64,000 nt of DNA, from assembly GCA_010093685.1 (NCBI GenBank), contig MU006251.1:152862-216861 (forward strand). The letters run 5' to 3'. Under the pieces are notes generated by a model. That model had not been told where the DNA came from. It worked only from the letters and a program-made list of their open reading frames with translations, and made no database searches. How positions within the stretch are numbered: the stretch's first letter is position 1; the number at the start of each line of letters is the position of its first letter. This document shows, piece by piece, positions 31,399 to 42,318 of this stretch. Made by a program: the position numbers and the translations under genes. Source of the DNA: Ophiobolus disseminans. Its lineage: Eukaryota; Ascomycota; Dothideomycetes; Pleosporales; Phaeosphaeriaceae.

Positions 31399-32651
31399 AT
31401 GTCTTCTGAACCCTTTACACTCCGCTGGGGCATTCTAGGTACTTTCCATGTACCCTCATCTTTCATCTTGTATACTAATACCTCCCAGCAACCGGCGGCA
31501 TAGCCAAGACCTTCACGAAAGACCTTCTCATCGACCCCTCTACGCGAGCTGTCCACGATGTCCGCCACGAAGTCGTTGCCGCAGGATCCTCATCCGCCGC
31601 CTCGCGCGCCCAGGACTTCCTCACCTCTCTCAACGCACCCTCTTCAGCCAAAGCATACGGCAGCTACAAGGAACTTGTGGAGGATGACAATGTGGACATC
31701 ATATACGTCGCCACGCCGCACAGCCATCACTACCAACACGCACGACTTGCGTTGGAAGCTGGGAAGCATGTGTTGATCGAGAAGCCAGTCACTGTGAACG
31801 TAGCACAGTTCAAGATCCTACAAGACATCGCGCGAGAGAAAAAACGGTTCATGATGGAAGCCGTCTGGACGCGCTTCTTCCCCTTATCACGAGAGGTAGT
31901 GCAATTCATAAGAGACGGCAAACTAGGCGAAATCAAGCGCGTATGGGCCGATTTCTCCTTCTGGAACGACGTCGGTAAGTCCCTCAAACACTTACCATAC
32001 TAACATACCCATGCCGCTGACAGACTCAAAATAGAAAAAGAGTTCGGCACCTCCCACCGCATGACCTCCCCCTCCCTCGCCGGCGGCGCCCTGCTCGACC
32101 TCGGCATCTACTCGCTAACATGGGTCTTCATGGCGCTGTACAATCCCCTCTCTCCCATCACACCCAGCGCCGTCAGCCTCGTGACTAAATTCCCCCCCAC
32201 GGGCGTCGACGAACAAACCTCCGTGCTCCTCGACTTTTCTGGCGCACACGCGATCGCTACGACGTCCATACGCGTCGCCAGCACACCCAACGCAGCACAC
32301 AACGCCCAAGACGATATTCGCATTCAAGGCACGCTCGGCGACTTGACGGTTAATTACGCCCCACGCCCTAAAAGCTACACACTCACGCCCGCGTCGTCGG
32401 CGAGCCGCGGCACACCAGCGGAGTTTGGGTATGAGACGAAAACTTTTGACGACGGGCCGGGCGGCGGGCATGGCATGTTTTGGGAGGCGGATGAGTGTGC
32501 GAGGTGTGTGAGGGATGGGGAGATGGAGAGTGGGGTGTGTGGGTGGAGGGAGAGTGAGGTGTGTTTGGGGGTTATGGATGGGGTAAGGGTGGGGGGTGGG
32601 GTTGGGTATCCGGAGGGGGTGGAGGGGGTGGAATATCCTTTGGACTTGTAA
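31399..32651 (+). CDS. Gfo/Idh/MocA-family NADP-dependent dehydrogenase
   Basis: Related to dimeric dihydrodiol dehydrogenase / D-xylose 1-dehydrogenase, which oxidise sugars or diols using NADP. Three exons, 31399-31438, 31489-31974 and 32035-32651, with introns 31439-31488 and 31975-32034; joined length 380 residues, as usual for the family. The Rossmann fold opens with RWGILATGGIAKTF (completed by the first splice), then YVATPHSHHYQHARLAL and the cofactor motif EKPVTVN. The second splice gives FWNDVEKEFGTSHRM, leading into the C-terminal substrate-binding domain (AGGALLDLGIYSLTW). The last 60 codons are extremely G-rich and encode a Gly/Glu/Val tail (VRVGGGVGYPEGVEGVEY). The 3' end faces the MFS gene with only about 140 bp between stops. 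Substrate unknown. Confidence 0.88.
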
Positions 32652-32790
32652 ATCTGGATACTTAGTACGTATCTGCATATAATACGACAGGACTAGAAAG
32701 ATGCGTCGAATGTATACCAAAGCTACAGCTACATAAAGGGGTATAATGCTCCAGAAATCCAAGGCCGTTACCATCGTTGATCCCAATACC

Positions 32791-34327
32791 CTAATCGACC
32801 TCGGAACACTCACTCTTCTCCTGCTCCGCCGCTTCCCTCTTTCCCCGCCAGACCGGTCCCATTCTGATCTCCAAGAGCATCAGCGGCAACAGCAAGGCGC
32901 AAATGCCGCCCCAGAACGTATACGTCCAGCCATCGCCCCACGCACTCGTCATGCGGTCGATGACGGAGATCATTATCGCCGCAAGCGAGCAGCGCACTAG
33001 GTTCGTACATGCGGTAGCTCCGGAGCTGCGAGACTGCAGGATGTCGATGTTGAGCGTCATCGTGGTGTTCAAGATGCCCATTGACGTCCAGCCGAGAAAT
33101 ACTCCGATGATCAGCGGCACGGCCATGTGTGCGCGTGCTTGAATGGCCCAGCCCCAGCTGATGACGCAGATGATGAATAGGACGAGATAGAAGGGCATGA
33201 TGCGTAGCCGCGCGTATTCGATGGTGAAGTGCTCGCCTGCTGCTTTCTTAATGCGTGCGTACTCCCAGTCGAGCATTTTGCCTGTCATTGTGCTGCCGAT
33301 GATCATGCCGGCGCCTGTGGGTAGGTAGCAGAGTCCGATGACGGTCTCTGAAAGCTCGGGGTATATCTTGGAAAAGGCCGAGGATATCGTGGCGGTTATG
33401 GTGTAGTTGACGGCATACACAATGCCAGTGAAGGTAAGTAAGACGATGACGTCTGGGTATGTGAACAAGACGAACGGATTGACCGACTGCTTCGACTTGG
33501 TCTTTGTTGCAGGATCGTAAATCTCATGAGCAGCTTTCCGTCCAACAATAGGCACGAGTGCTCGAAGACGCTTCGGAACGGGAATACTGCCGTTGCCTGC
33601 AATCGATCGAAGCGTTTCCGGCAGAAAGAGCGCGATGCAAAGCAAGCAGACCGCGACCATAATGACCAGTGTCCAAAAGATCGATCGCCATCCAAGCTCT
33701 TGCGACAAGACGCCTCCAAGCGCGGGTCCAATGCACGGGGCTAGCATCGGACCGAGATTGAACATGCCAAAGTATCCTCCTCTTTCACTCGTCGTCGATA
33801 TATCGCCAATCACGCCAGCACCAAGGGCGATCGTACTAGCGCTTCCTCCTGACTGGAAGCATCGCAGGCACAGTAGGAGCCAGAAGTGTTCTGTCGGACA
33901 TAGTGCCATGCCTATACTCGACGCAACAAGGATACTTAAGCATACGAGGTACACTAGTCGCCGTCCATGGCGATCGGATATCGGACCCCAGAGCATCGGT
34001 GAAAGGGCTTGGAAGACGAGGTACACAGTGACGGTCTGGTTCATTGCATCGATGCTTTGTCCGAATGCTCGTGCGAGTGTCGGTATAGCTGGGAAATAGA
34101 TGTTGGCTGGTAGTGGGCTACAGATTGTCAGTACCGATACTGACTCTAACAAAAGCCATTCAATGAGCTCAAACGTACCTGTAAAACCCCGCCAACCCAA
34201 CCATCCCAACAATTAACCACTTCTCTTTCCCCGAGTATATGCTGTACGGCATCTCGACCACCCCAGCCCCAACCGCTGATATCACTGCTTCATCGGCCTG
34301 CTCTTGCTTGATATCTACCATAGCCAT
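32791..34327 (-). CDS. MFS transporter, DHA1 family (Qdr-like)
   Basis: Proton-driven 12-helix efflux carrier in the plasma membrane, of the drug:H+ antiporter-1 group. Two exons, 34327-34179 and 34117-32791, intron 34178-34118 (gtacgt...ctgtag); joined length 491 residues. The splice creates GLAGFYSPLPANIYFPAIPT, a signature of the first transmembrane helix of this group. Motif A is present as GPISDRHGRRLVY, and the central loop carries KTKSKQSVNPF. I chose the ATG at 34327 (MAMVDIKQE); an ATG two codons later is also possible, while the open frame further upstream starts only with GTG. Divergent from the purine-cytosine permease gene across about 590 bp. Substrate cannot be predicted. Confidence 0.9.
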
Positions 34328-34919
34328 TTCCCAAAACACCGATTGAAAGTGACGTGCAAAACCAGCGGCAGCCACATAATTCTATACTCCAGACCCGAGG
34401 TCGACATCACAAATAACGGGCTCCTCCCGACCGTTAATTCGGACTAAAGAGTGCCGCATACTGCACGATAAGCACAAAGTAGCCGATACTGACCGGTACG
34501 CGATCGGCCAACTCATCTGCTGTGTGCAGCCGCAGCCTTGGAAATGTGGGTTAGTTCTGCGCCTTACTGGATATGGGAATGTGGCGGACACTATGCGGGA
34601 TTCGGGGAAGCGTTGCTGTCCCGGGGATAGTGGCTTGAGGCTGGATCGCTTAGGACCGCTGGGTTTTTTTCGCGAGCGAGTGACCCGGCGGGTAGTGCAG
34701 GAGAAGAATTTGAATGCGCCACCGTGGGAGTCATGCCTGGAATGAGAGATATGGAGCACGATGTCAGGTCGTGAAGCGTTGACGTTCGGCGAACGCCAGT
34801 TTTTAAGTCGCTCTCCACCTGGTTCTCGGAAGTGGGTCGTTTGAACGTTTGTACCGGCGAACCGAATTTTGGACTGCGAACTGTGCGTCGGGTTATTTCT
34901 TCAAAGAAGAGGACGAACC
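34328..34919. other. Divergent promoter region between two transporter genes
   Basis: 592 bp between the MFS gene (minus) and the permease gene (plus). Shared regulation is possible but no common motif was recognised. Nothing else supported. Confidence 0.45.
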
Positions 34920-36494
34920 ATGGCATCATCCGCCGATTTCGAAATCGGTCGGACTCGTTCTGAAAAAGAGATGGATCCAAAGTCGGATGTAGTAAGAGAG
35001 GGGGATCAGACAAAAACTGGTAGATGGAGACGCATGATGGGCGTACTCGAAGAGAGGGCGGATGTCGAACTCAGAGGATGTACGCCTGTACCGTACGAGG
35101 ACCGTACCGAGACGAACTACTTCAGCATCTTTACCTTATGGTTTTGCATGAGCTGTAACCCGCTACCGTGCGTGCTTTCTCTCGACCAGACATCAGTATT
35201 TGGAAGACACTGACGTCTTTCCAGAGTAACCTTCGGCATGGTCGGCACTCTCAGCTTCGGCCTCAGCCTCCGTGACGCCTTTCTTGTGATCCTTTTCTTC
35301 ACGCTCATCTCGACCATCCCAGTGGCCTACTTCTGCACGTGGGGTCCCAAGACCGGTATGCGCCAGCTCGTGCAAGCACGATTCACGTTTGGAAAGTACT
35401 TTGTGTCCATCCTTGTCCTGCTCAACCTTGCAACTTTGACCGGATTCTGCGTCGTCGATAGCATCATCGGCGGGCAAGCGCTGTCGGCAGTCAAAAGCGG
35501 CGAAACCATTAGCGCAACGGTCGGCATCGTTATCATTGCCATTCTTGCCCTCGGGATCGCTTTCTGTGGATTCAAGGTGCTGCATCATTACGAACGATGG
35601 GCGTGGATACCAGCTCTCATCGCTTTGATAATTGCAACGGGCTGTGGAGGAAATAGCTTGAGCCAGCAAGTTGAAGCAGTGCCTGCAACAGCACCTCAGA
35701 TTCTCTCATTCGGTGGCCTTGTCGCAGGTTTTATGCTTCCGTGGGCTGCCCTGGCAAGCGATTTCTCAACGTACATGCACCCCAAAGCACCGCCAATGCG
35801 CATTGCGGCATATACGTATATCGGCCTAGCTCTTCCCACAGTCCTCCTCATGACTCTTGGAGCAGCTATGGGTGGCGCCGTGCCCAACATTCCAGACTGG
35901 CAAGCAGGCTACAAAGTCAACGGCGCTAGTGGTGTTTTGGCGGCTATGTTGCACCCAGCAGGCCGATTTGGACGCTTCGTTACAGTCATACTGGGTTTCA
36001 GCATGTTGGGAAATCTCTCCGCGACGATGTACAGCATCACGCTGAATCTTCAGATGCTAGTCCCATGGCTCTTCCGTATCCCGCGCGTCGTCTTCAGCAT
36101 CATCATTACTGGAATCGTCATTGGCGTTGCGGTAGAAGCGGCGAAGTCCTTCTTCATCAACTTGGAGAACTTCCTCGGTGTTATTGGATACTGGAGTGCT
36201 GCCTTCATTGGGATCGTAGGCGTTGAGCATTTGGTGTTTCGACGAGGAAGCTTCACTGCGTATGTCAAGGATGAAGAAGCTTGGGACGACTGGAGGAAGT
36301 TGCCTCTGGGATTTGCTGCCATTGGCGCTGGTGTGTTGTGTCTTGGCTTTCTTGTTCCCGGAATGGCGCAAATATGGTATACTGGGCCGATTGGAGAAAA
36401 GACGGGTGATATTGGGTTCGAGGTTGCGTTTGCGGTGTCGGCGCTGACGTATGTGCCTTTGAGGTTCCTGGAGAGGAAGGTGTGTGGGAGATGA
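34920..36494 (+). CDS. NCS1 purine-cytosine permease (FCY2 type)
   Basis: Plasma-membrane proton symporter for cytosine and purines. Two exons, 34920-35167 and 35225-36494, intron 35168-35224 (gtgcgt...ttccag); joined length 505 residues, normal for Fcy2/FcyB. The cytosolic N-terminus ends in RTETNYFSIFTLWFCMSCNPLP, completed by the splice to VTFGMVGTLSFGLSLRD, a conserved family region at the start of the transporter core. Later conserved stretches include GPKTGMRQLVQARFTFGKY and LPWAALASDFSTYM, and the cytosolic RRGSFTAY. About 12 membrane helices can be counted. Start ATG at 34920 (MASSADFEIG); the frame further upstream starts only with TTG. Confidence 0.92.
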
Positions 36495-36964
36495 GGATGT
36501 TTAGCATGACGTTAATCTAGATGCAAAACTTTGCGTTTACCTTTATTCTTTTGGGCTTTCTGTGTTGGCTGGCGAGGCTGATATTGGAGTTGAGCCAAGC
36601 TCATGGCTGCCTAGATGGTGGCGTTTTCGTTTCGGGTTAGCCTACGCTCGAGCTGGCCTTGTGGCATTAAGCTGAACCTCAACCATCCAGCACAACATAA
36701 GCCTTGCGGTCATTTCGCGCTTTCATTTACCTCGCACGACAGTACTAGTGACGCGAAACGTCGCGTGGTGTTGTCTTTTCACCGATTGTGGCAACACTTG
36801 GCGTACTCGATTTCACCCCAGCTGTCTCAGATCAGCAGGCTGCGAGAACAGCCTCCTCTACTGCCAAACTTTTTGGATTAAAGATCATCTACATCCATGA
36901 GCTTTGAGTCACCCAAAATCAAACATTCACTACTTCACTACGTTGACCACCACGCCTGACAAGA
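36495..36964 (+). other. Intergenic region
   Basis: 470 bp between the permease and the F-box gene. One open frame crosses it, with no recognisable product. It should hold the promoter of the F-box gene. Confidence 0.45.
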
Positions 36965-38676
36965 ATGGATACCTCAGGCCTTCCAGCGGAGATATTGTCA
37001 AATATCTTTACATTTGTGAGTGTTTTCCAACATGACTTAGCTGCCCTTCTCATGTCCCAAGGTCCGAACAGATGAAGACATGGCGGCCGTCAGCCTTGTT
37101 AGTCGAAGGTGGCGGGATGCGATGTCGAGAGATATGTGGGCGGTGACAACATCGAGTTTGGAACCAACCATGGCCAAAGACTTTGATGCGCTCCTGAGTC
37201 CTCAGTCTGGTCTTCTCAGTCATTTGACTCATCTATACGTTGAAGACATGGAGAAAAGCGAAGATGCAGATGAGCGTTTGAGACTATTAATTGCCGCCAT
37301 ACCTAAAAACAAGCTGCGGGAGTTTGACTGCAATACCGATCTGCCCATCTCGACTTTGCGCATTCTACTACAGCGCCAGCAGTGTATGGATCGCTTCGAC
37401 GTGCTTGATGTTTCGGAGCTGGCGAGAAAGGACAACGATGACGACTGGATCGAACCATCGATGGCCTCAATCACAGACTTTGCGATGACTGCACCTAAGA
37501 AGCACCTCACAGATGCAGAAGAGAAAATACAGCACTACAAAACATGTCGCAAGATCGTCAATGGACTCCCAAGGCTGAAGATATTCCGCGTCAAGGACGA
37601 CGACGAAAGTCACGCGGAGGGAAACAACGTCGATATCCAACATTTGTTTCGCGGAGGCGACGGAGTTCTTCGTCTCCCGTCGTTGACCGAATTTGCCCTC
37701 GATGGCATCTATATCCGCCCAAGCTCGCCATTCATACTCGAGCATCTGGAACTTTCCACACTCAAGATACTCTACCTCTACAACTGCACTGGTATTTCAG
37801 AATTCCTGCACGGACTATCGGACTCATACTCCAAACAAACCGGACCTCTGTCAAGTGTGACTATAGACCTCGGATGGCACGTCGCTGATCCTGCTGAGAC
37901 CAAAGAAGCAATTCAGCGCTTCCTGAGCACGTGCCCAAAGTTGACGTGGCTGCTCATGGACTTTATGAAGCATACAACTGTCGGTATAAAATGCCTTGAG
38001 AAACACGCTGATACCCTGGAATTCTTGTATCTCAACATGGGATCGTGGCCATTATGCACTATGAGTTACGACGTGGAGTCGCTCCGAGCTCTCATGCAGA
38101 AATGCCAGAAGATTACAACTCTTTGTATCAACATACCCGAGAGCAATCTTGGCCCCATCACCGATCTTGCAGATGACTTTCGGCTCGGACCAGGCCGGTT
38201 TGATAGAGCTTATGTGGAGTCAGCGTCTGAATGTTTCCTCGTACGTTCTGGAACAAATACATTTTTCAATGATCTGCTAATCTCAAGTATAGGATATCCT
38301 TGCGTCCCACCCCGCGCTCAAAAGCCTCCGCCTTCTCAATCCCCCCATTATCGAGTTCATAAACTCCGACCGAGGCATTCCATCCCGCAATTCCGAAGTT
38401 GAAGCAAAACATTGTCGTGTAGCCATGCAGAACTATGCGGACCAGGTTTACCGTTTCATGAGCGCGCGTGGGTCGCTGATTAAGCTTCTTGTGACGCAGC
38501 CAGCATCCATTCCCCGAGTCCGCCCGGCGAAGGATAAGAATAGCCATCAGTGGCCTGTGTACGCGTACACGAAAGGAAGTGTGACGGATGCGAGGGGAGT
38601 GAAGACGGTGGTTGCAGTGCCGCTGGACAAGATTGGTGTGGAGATGACGGAGCAGAAGTCGATGACTTGGAACTGA
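36965..38676 (+). CDS. F-box protein with LRR-like C-terminal region (intact copy)
   Basis: Probable substrate adaptor of an SCF ubiquitin ligase. Three exons, 36965-37015, 37062-38240 and 38293-38676, with introns 37016-37061 (gtgagt...cccaag) and 38241-38292 (gtacgt...tatag); joined length 537 residues. The F-box is at the N-terminus: MDTSGLPAEILSNIFTF spliced to VRTDEDMAAVSLVSRRWRD. The rest shows irregular leucine-rich repeats (FDVLDVSELAR, LRLPSLTEFALDGIYI, LKILYLYNCTGIS) and a conserved tail (AMQNYADQVYRFMSARGSLIKLL) shared with the next two F-box copies. Intron positions after TF|VR and before the tail are also shared with them. The target is unknown; the copies nearby suggest a young, expanding family. 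Confidence 0.85.
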
Positions 38677-38700
38677 AAGTGTTTGAGTTGAACAGATAAC

Positions 38701-39384
38701 TCACTCAGCAGTGTGATACAATGCCAAGCACTCTGGCATGTCTCTCGTGCACGCAACTACGGGTATCGCAACCGCTGATGCCCTCCCATCTAACCCGACA
38801 ATACGACCACTAGTATATGCATAAATAGGCCATTGATTTCCATTTTCGTCCGCTGAAAAATCGGCCGTCGAATCAATGGAGATGCTTGGATCCGTATAAA
38901 ACAGTTTCAATGAAGAACCGCGATTTACCATAAATCGCACCACCTGTGTAGCAAATTGTTGCATCACTCCCTTGCAGAGCCTAGCGTCGTTTGCGCTTAT
39001 ACACACGCCATTACAAGCGGATGGATATGGCTTGTTCGTGTGTTCGATATTCGGGAGATTGAGCATACGCAAGGTGTGTAGTATGTTGAGTTTGGAGAGA
39101 ATACCCTGATTCTTGTTAGTTGTGGTCTAAACTACTCAGACGTGTGTATACTCACCAGTATAGCCTCAAGCTCAGACTCCACATGAAAAGGCGTGTTTCG
39201 GGTTGGACCAAGCCAGTAATCGTCTCCCGTCTCTGCAACAGGACCCAGATTGCTTGGTGCCAAATTGATGCTCAGGTATTTGAGACGGAGTAAGCACACA
39301 ACGTGGAGTATCGTATCAACTTACAAAAGCAAAGACGTTGGTGAGTATGTCCGGTGGTAAGCTCATGCTGAATTCTTGAGTCAT
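38701..39384 (-). pseudogene. F-box paralogue with internal deletion
   Basis: A truncated relative of the neighbouring F-box gene. The 5' end is present (ATG at 39384; SMSLPPDILTNVFAF, with the usual donor gtaagt at 39324), and so is the 3' end: CLLRLKYLSINLAPSNLGP (about 39290-39235), then ELEAIL, an intron 39155-39106 (gtgagt...aatcag), GILSKLNILHTLRML and the family tail FATQVVRFMVNRGSSLKL. The roughly 1 kb between first exon and the late LRR part, present in the two relatives, is absent: the first intron's donor runs straight into the late coding region with no acceptor. Without an acceptor the frame stops after FAFVS. A decayed gene is the simplest reading. Confidence 0.75.
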
Positions 39385-39886
39385 GCCGAGGTAGAGAAAG
39401 TGAATGGGTGGGTAGAGAGTGGATGGCGAGTGACCGTAGAACGAGGGGAAACAGAATTTATATGGATGAGGCACCAGCATTCGCGGACCCTGATCTTTCC
39501 CGTTGTTCGAGAGCTTGGACCACAATTCGGCGAGGCATCCACATCCGACCCAACACCTTGGCTTATCCCTGCTCACCTACGAGTGACGACGTACCTTGGA
39601 TGGACTGACAAACATATGCGTGCCCAGACATAATCTTACCCCTGTTGCAATAACCAATAGGACGTATGTCTTCTTAAGTACCTAATAGAATAGCCCACAC
39701 GTTGCTTGTGACCGTTAGTTGGATATGAAAGGATATTATGCGTAGGTTGACATCTCCCGCGCAGAATGGTTCTTTGGTGATTATACTTGAGTAATGCGCA
39801 TCTCTCTGATCTCCTTCTTCGCATACGACCTGCCGTGCAAACATCGCACTCACCTTAACCACTCTGCTTTCGAGGTAAAAGCCATG
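39385..39886. other. Intergenic region between two F-box copies
   Basis: About 500 bp with no recognisable gene. It separates the deleted copy's 5' end from the frameshifted copy's 3' end. Confidence 0.45.
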
Positions 39887-41655
39887 CTACATGTAAATTG
39901 CATGAGCTAGAACGGTGCAGTCAGGCATCTCCAAAATCGCGTGTGCTAACGGCGCTGCAACTACTTCTTCCAAACCAGCTCCATTCATCTCTTGTCTCCT
40001 AATGTACGTATATACAGGCCACCTGTGGCCATTGGTATCTTGTCTCGGTCGTTTCTCGGGTACAGCGCCAGGACTGGAGCTCAGAAGATGTATACTTGAG
40101 CCTACTTTTACCATGTATCTCATGATCTCGTTTGCGAAGTTCTGCATTGCGATCTGACACAACATGCTCTCATGATGCGCGATGTGTGTGCGAAGTTGAC
40201 CAGGCGCCGGAGCTGTAGAGCTGTAGGTTATATCGGGGTCGTTCAACATGCGAAGCGTGTGTAGTGGTTCATGTTTCGCAACGTGGTCCTTTGGGATCAT
40301 GTCAGTAGAATCAATAACGTGATCATAGAGGTCAACATACAAGCGTTTTCTCGAACTCAGAGGGCGTGTGTTCAGTAGCGAATCTACTCGGGCCTAGCCG
40401 GAAATCCGCGCCCATGTTTTCCAAGGAGCCCAATCGTGCTGGTGGCATGATGATAGCAATGTATTTAAGCACCCTACAGGAGCCTAAGATAGACGCGAGG
40501 TCTGAGGGGGAGTAGTATAAGGGCTGGTGGCTTTCTCTAGTGCTGATGATCAATGTGTGTAGTGTTTTCGCGTGACCCAAGAAGCACTCTTTTCTTGGGA
40601 GTTCATGGTCTCCAATGCCCAGTTCCAAGTGTTGAAGGCCGAAAAAATTGCTCAAGAAAATTCACAGTGGCAGATTGCGACTCTTCAACCAACTCATCCT
40701 CCGGGTACTTGATTTGGAACTTGGTGAATTGGCCAGGCGTGTCTGTTAAAGCTTTGGAAAGCTCAGAGAGGAAAGGCCCAATATCAGAACAAGCCCACAA
40801 TTCCAGCCTCTTGAGCTTGATTGGTTCCAGGCGTCCGATGAGATTCTTAGAGCCATTTCCAAGGCTTAGGTTTTGGACGGATAAACTGTTGAGATTTGCA
40901 AAGCGGGACTCGTGGTGTTCTGACAAGCAGTGATTGATATTGCGTCCCATTTGGTCGGTTATGATGTCCAAGTTTTGCAGTCGCGGCATCACGCATGATA
41001 TGAACTCGAAGTCTTTAGCCCCTTGGTCAGAAGTAGCAGGCATGTAGAAATTGAAGCCGATAACATGCGACAGGAGTGGAGGGGCCCAAGGACGTGTTTT
41101 CAGTGAGACATCCACATCACCAAAGCGTTCCTCATCTCGGTCGACAAACCGTGTCCAAAGATACTCTATCTTCTGATGACATTTGAGTAGGAGGTGAAGT
41201 GTGGTTGTCGAGATCTTTTCATCGCTCATGAACGTTGTCAGTCTGTCGCTCGGAAGCATGGAGATAAACATTTGTGCACGATTCTCCCTGACTGGGTCTT
41301 TGGCGGCATCGAGTATGTCCATTTCTCGTACATGAGCGTGAATGCTCGATTGTGGGCTGAGTAAATCAGACAGCAGTCTTGTCGATGAAGGTCGGAAATC
41401 AGTGTCGAGCGTTTCCCACATGAAGGGATATAATAAGTCCCGCCAAGTGCGGCAGACAAAACAAACAGCCCTCATGCCAACTTTGAGGCGAACCTGGAGA
41501 TATGAGTTAACTTGTGTATGTGACACATGAGCGCCGTAGTACGCACGAATGCAAACACATTGACCATGAGCTCTGGAGGCAGGTCCGAGAGGCTACCACA
41601 CCAATGTGGCAACGTTGAGCCAGCTCCCGATCTCCTTCCGAGTGTCAACTTCCAT
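39887..41655 (-). pseudogene. F-box paralogue, frameshifted and lacking a clean start
   Basis: Third member of the F-box family here. Readable order: LSDLPPELMVNVFAF, intron 41546-41495 or so (gtgcgt...ctccag), VRLKVGMRAVCFVCRTWRD, LRR-like body, intron 40340-40289 (gtatgt...cccaaag) and the family tail NFANEIMRYMVKVGSSIHLL. Two defects are seen. First, the frame breaks at the run of six A (plus strand 40642-40647): the upstream frame stops soon after, while the frame offset by one base continues the LRR (FFGLQHLELGIGDHELP). Second, the F-box frame has no upstream ATG; the ATG at 41655 is in another frame, so only the Met at 41567 inside the F-box is available. The homopolymer break might be a sequencing error, the missing start less easily so. 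Confidence 0.75.
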
Positions 41656-42318
41656 GTTAGCAATTTCACGATATACCCTAAGACGCTCAAAGTTCAAAAG
41701 CTTTTTATATCTATACTAAACTAGATATAGATACAAAGTATAAACAAGATTATATAACTAGAAGAGGAAAAAAGAGAAATAAACCTTTTGTTTTGATTAG
41801 TTAAATGTCCTACTAGAGACCACGACAGCGATACAGAGCAAAGATGTTCTACAGTCCTATATGACAAACACCACACATCCAAGAAGCGAGTACTTAGCCG
41901 TCAAGGTTCTAAATCGTAAATCAACTAACAAACATGTATACCTCTCCGACAACAAGGATTGAGGTCAGCAAACTAAATCACACGCAAAGCAACGAAGCAA
42001 CAAGTTCACCGTCTCAGAATCATTCATTCAATACCCGAATTCCATCAGGCGCGATGTCATAACCCCCCATTCCATTCCATTCCATCCCACTCCCAGACCT
42101 TTTCGCTGCTGTACAAATACATCCCGTCCTCAGCAAGCTATGCCACTCGATCAAAAGGCAGTACCCATACCGCAAAACTCCGGTACTTTACAATCGCATC
42201 GCTCAGAAGCCTTACACTAAAAAAGAAAAAAGCGCACTACCACGCCATCAAACAAAAGCGCTCAACCGCCCCGCACAAGAACAGCTCATAGTTCAAACGA
42301 AAACAGCTCAACAGCTTC
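41656..42318. other. AT-rich intergenic region with a short pentanucleotide repeat
   Basis: From about 41700 to 41800 the sequence is AT-rich (tatatctatactaaactag and similar), beginning just where the F-box gene's 5' end is lost. At 42068-42086 a ccatt/cattc repeat of about four units occurs. The last 100 bp are the 3' flank of the Scd6 gene. Confidence 0.5.
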
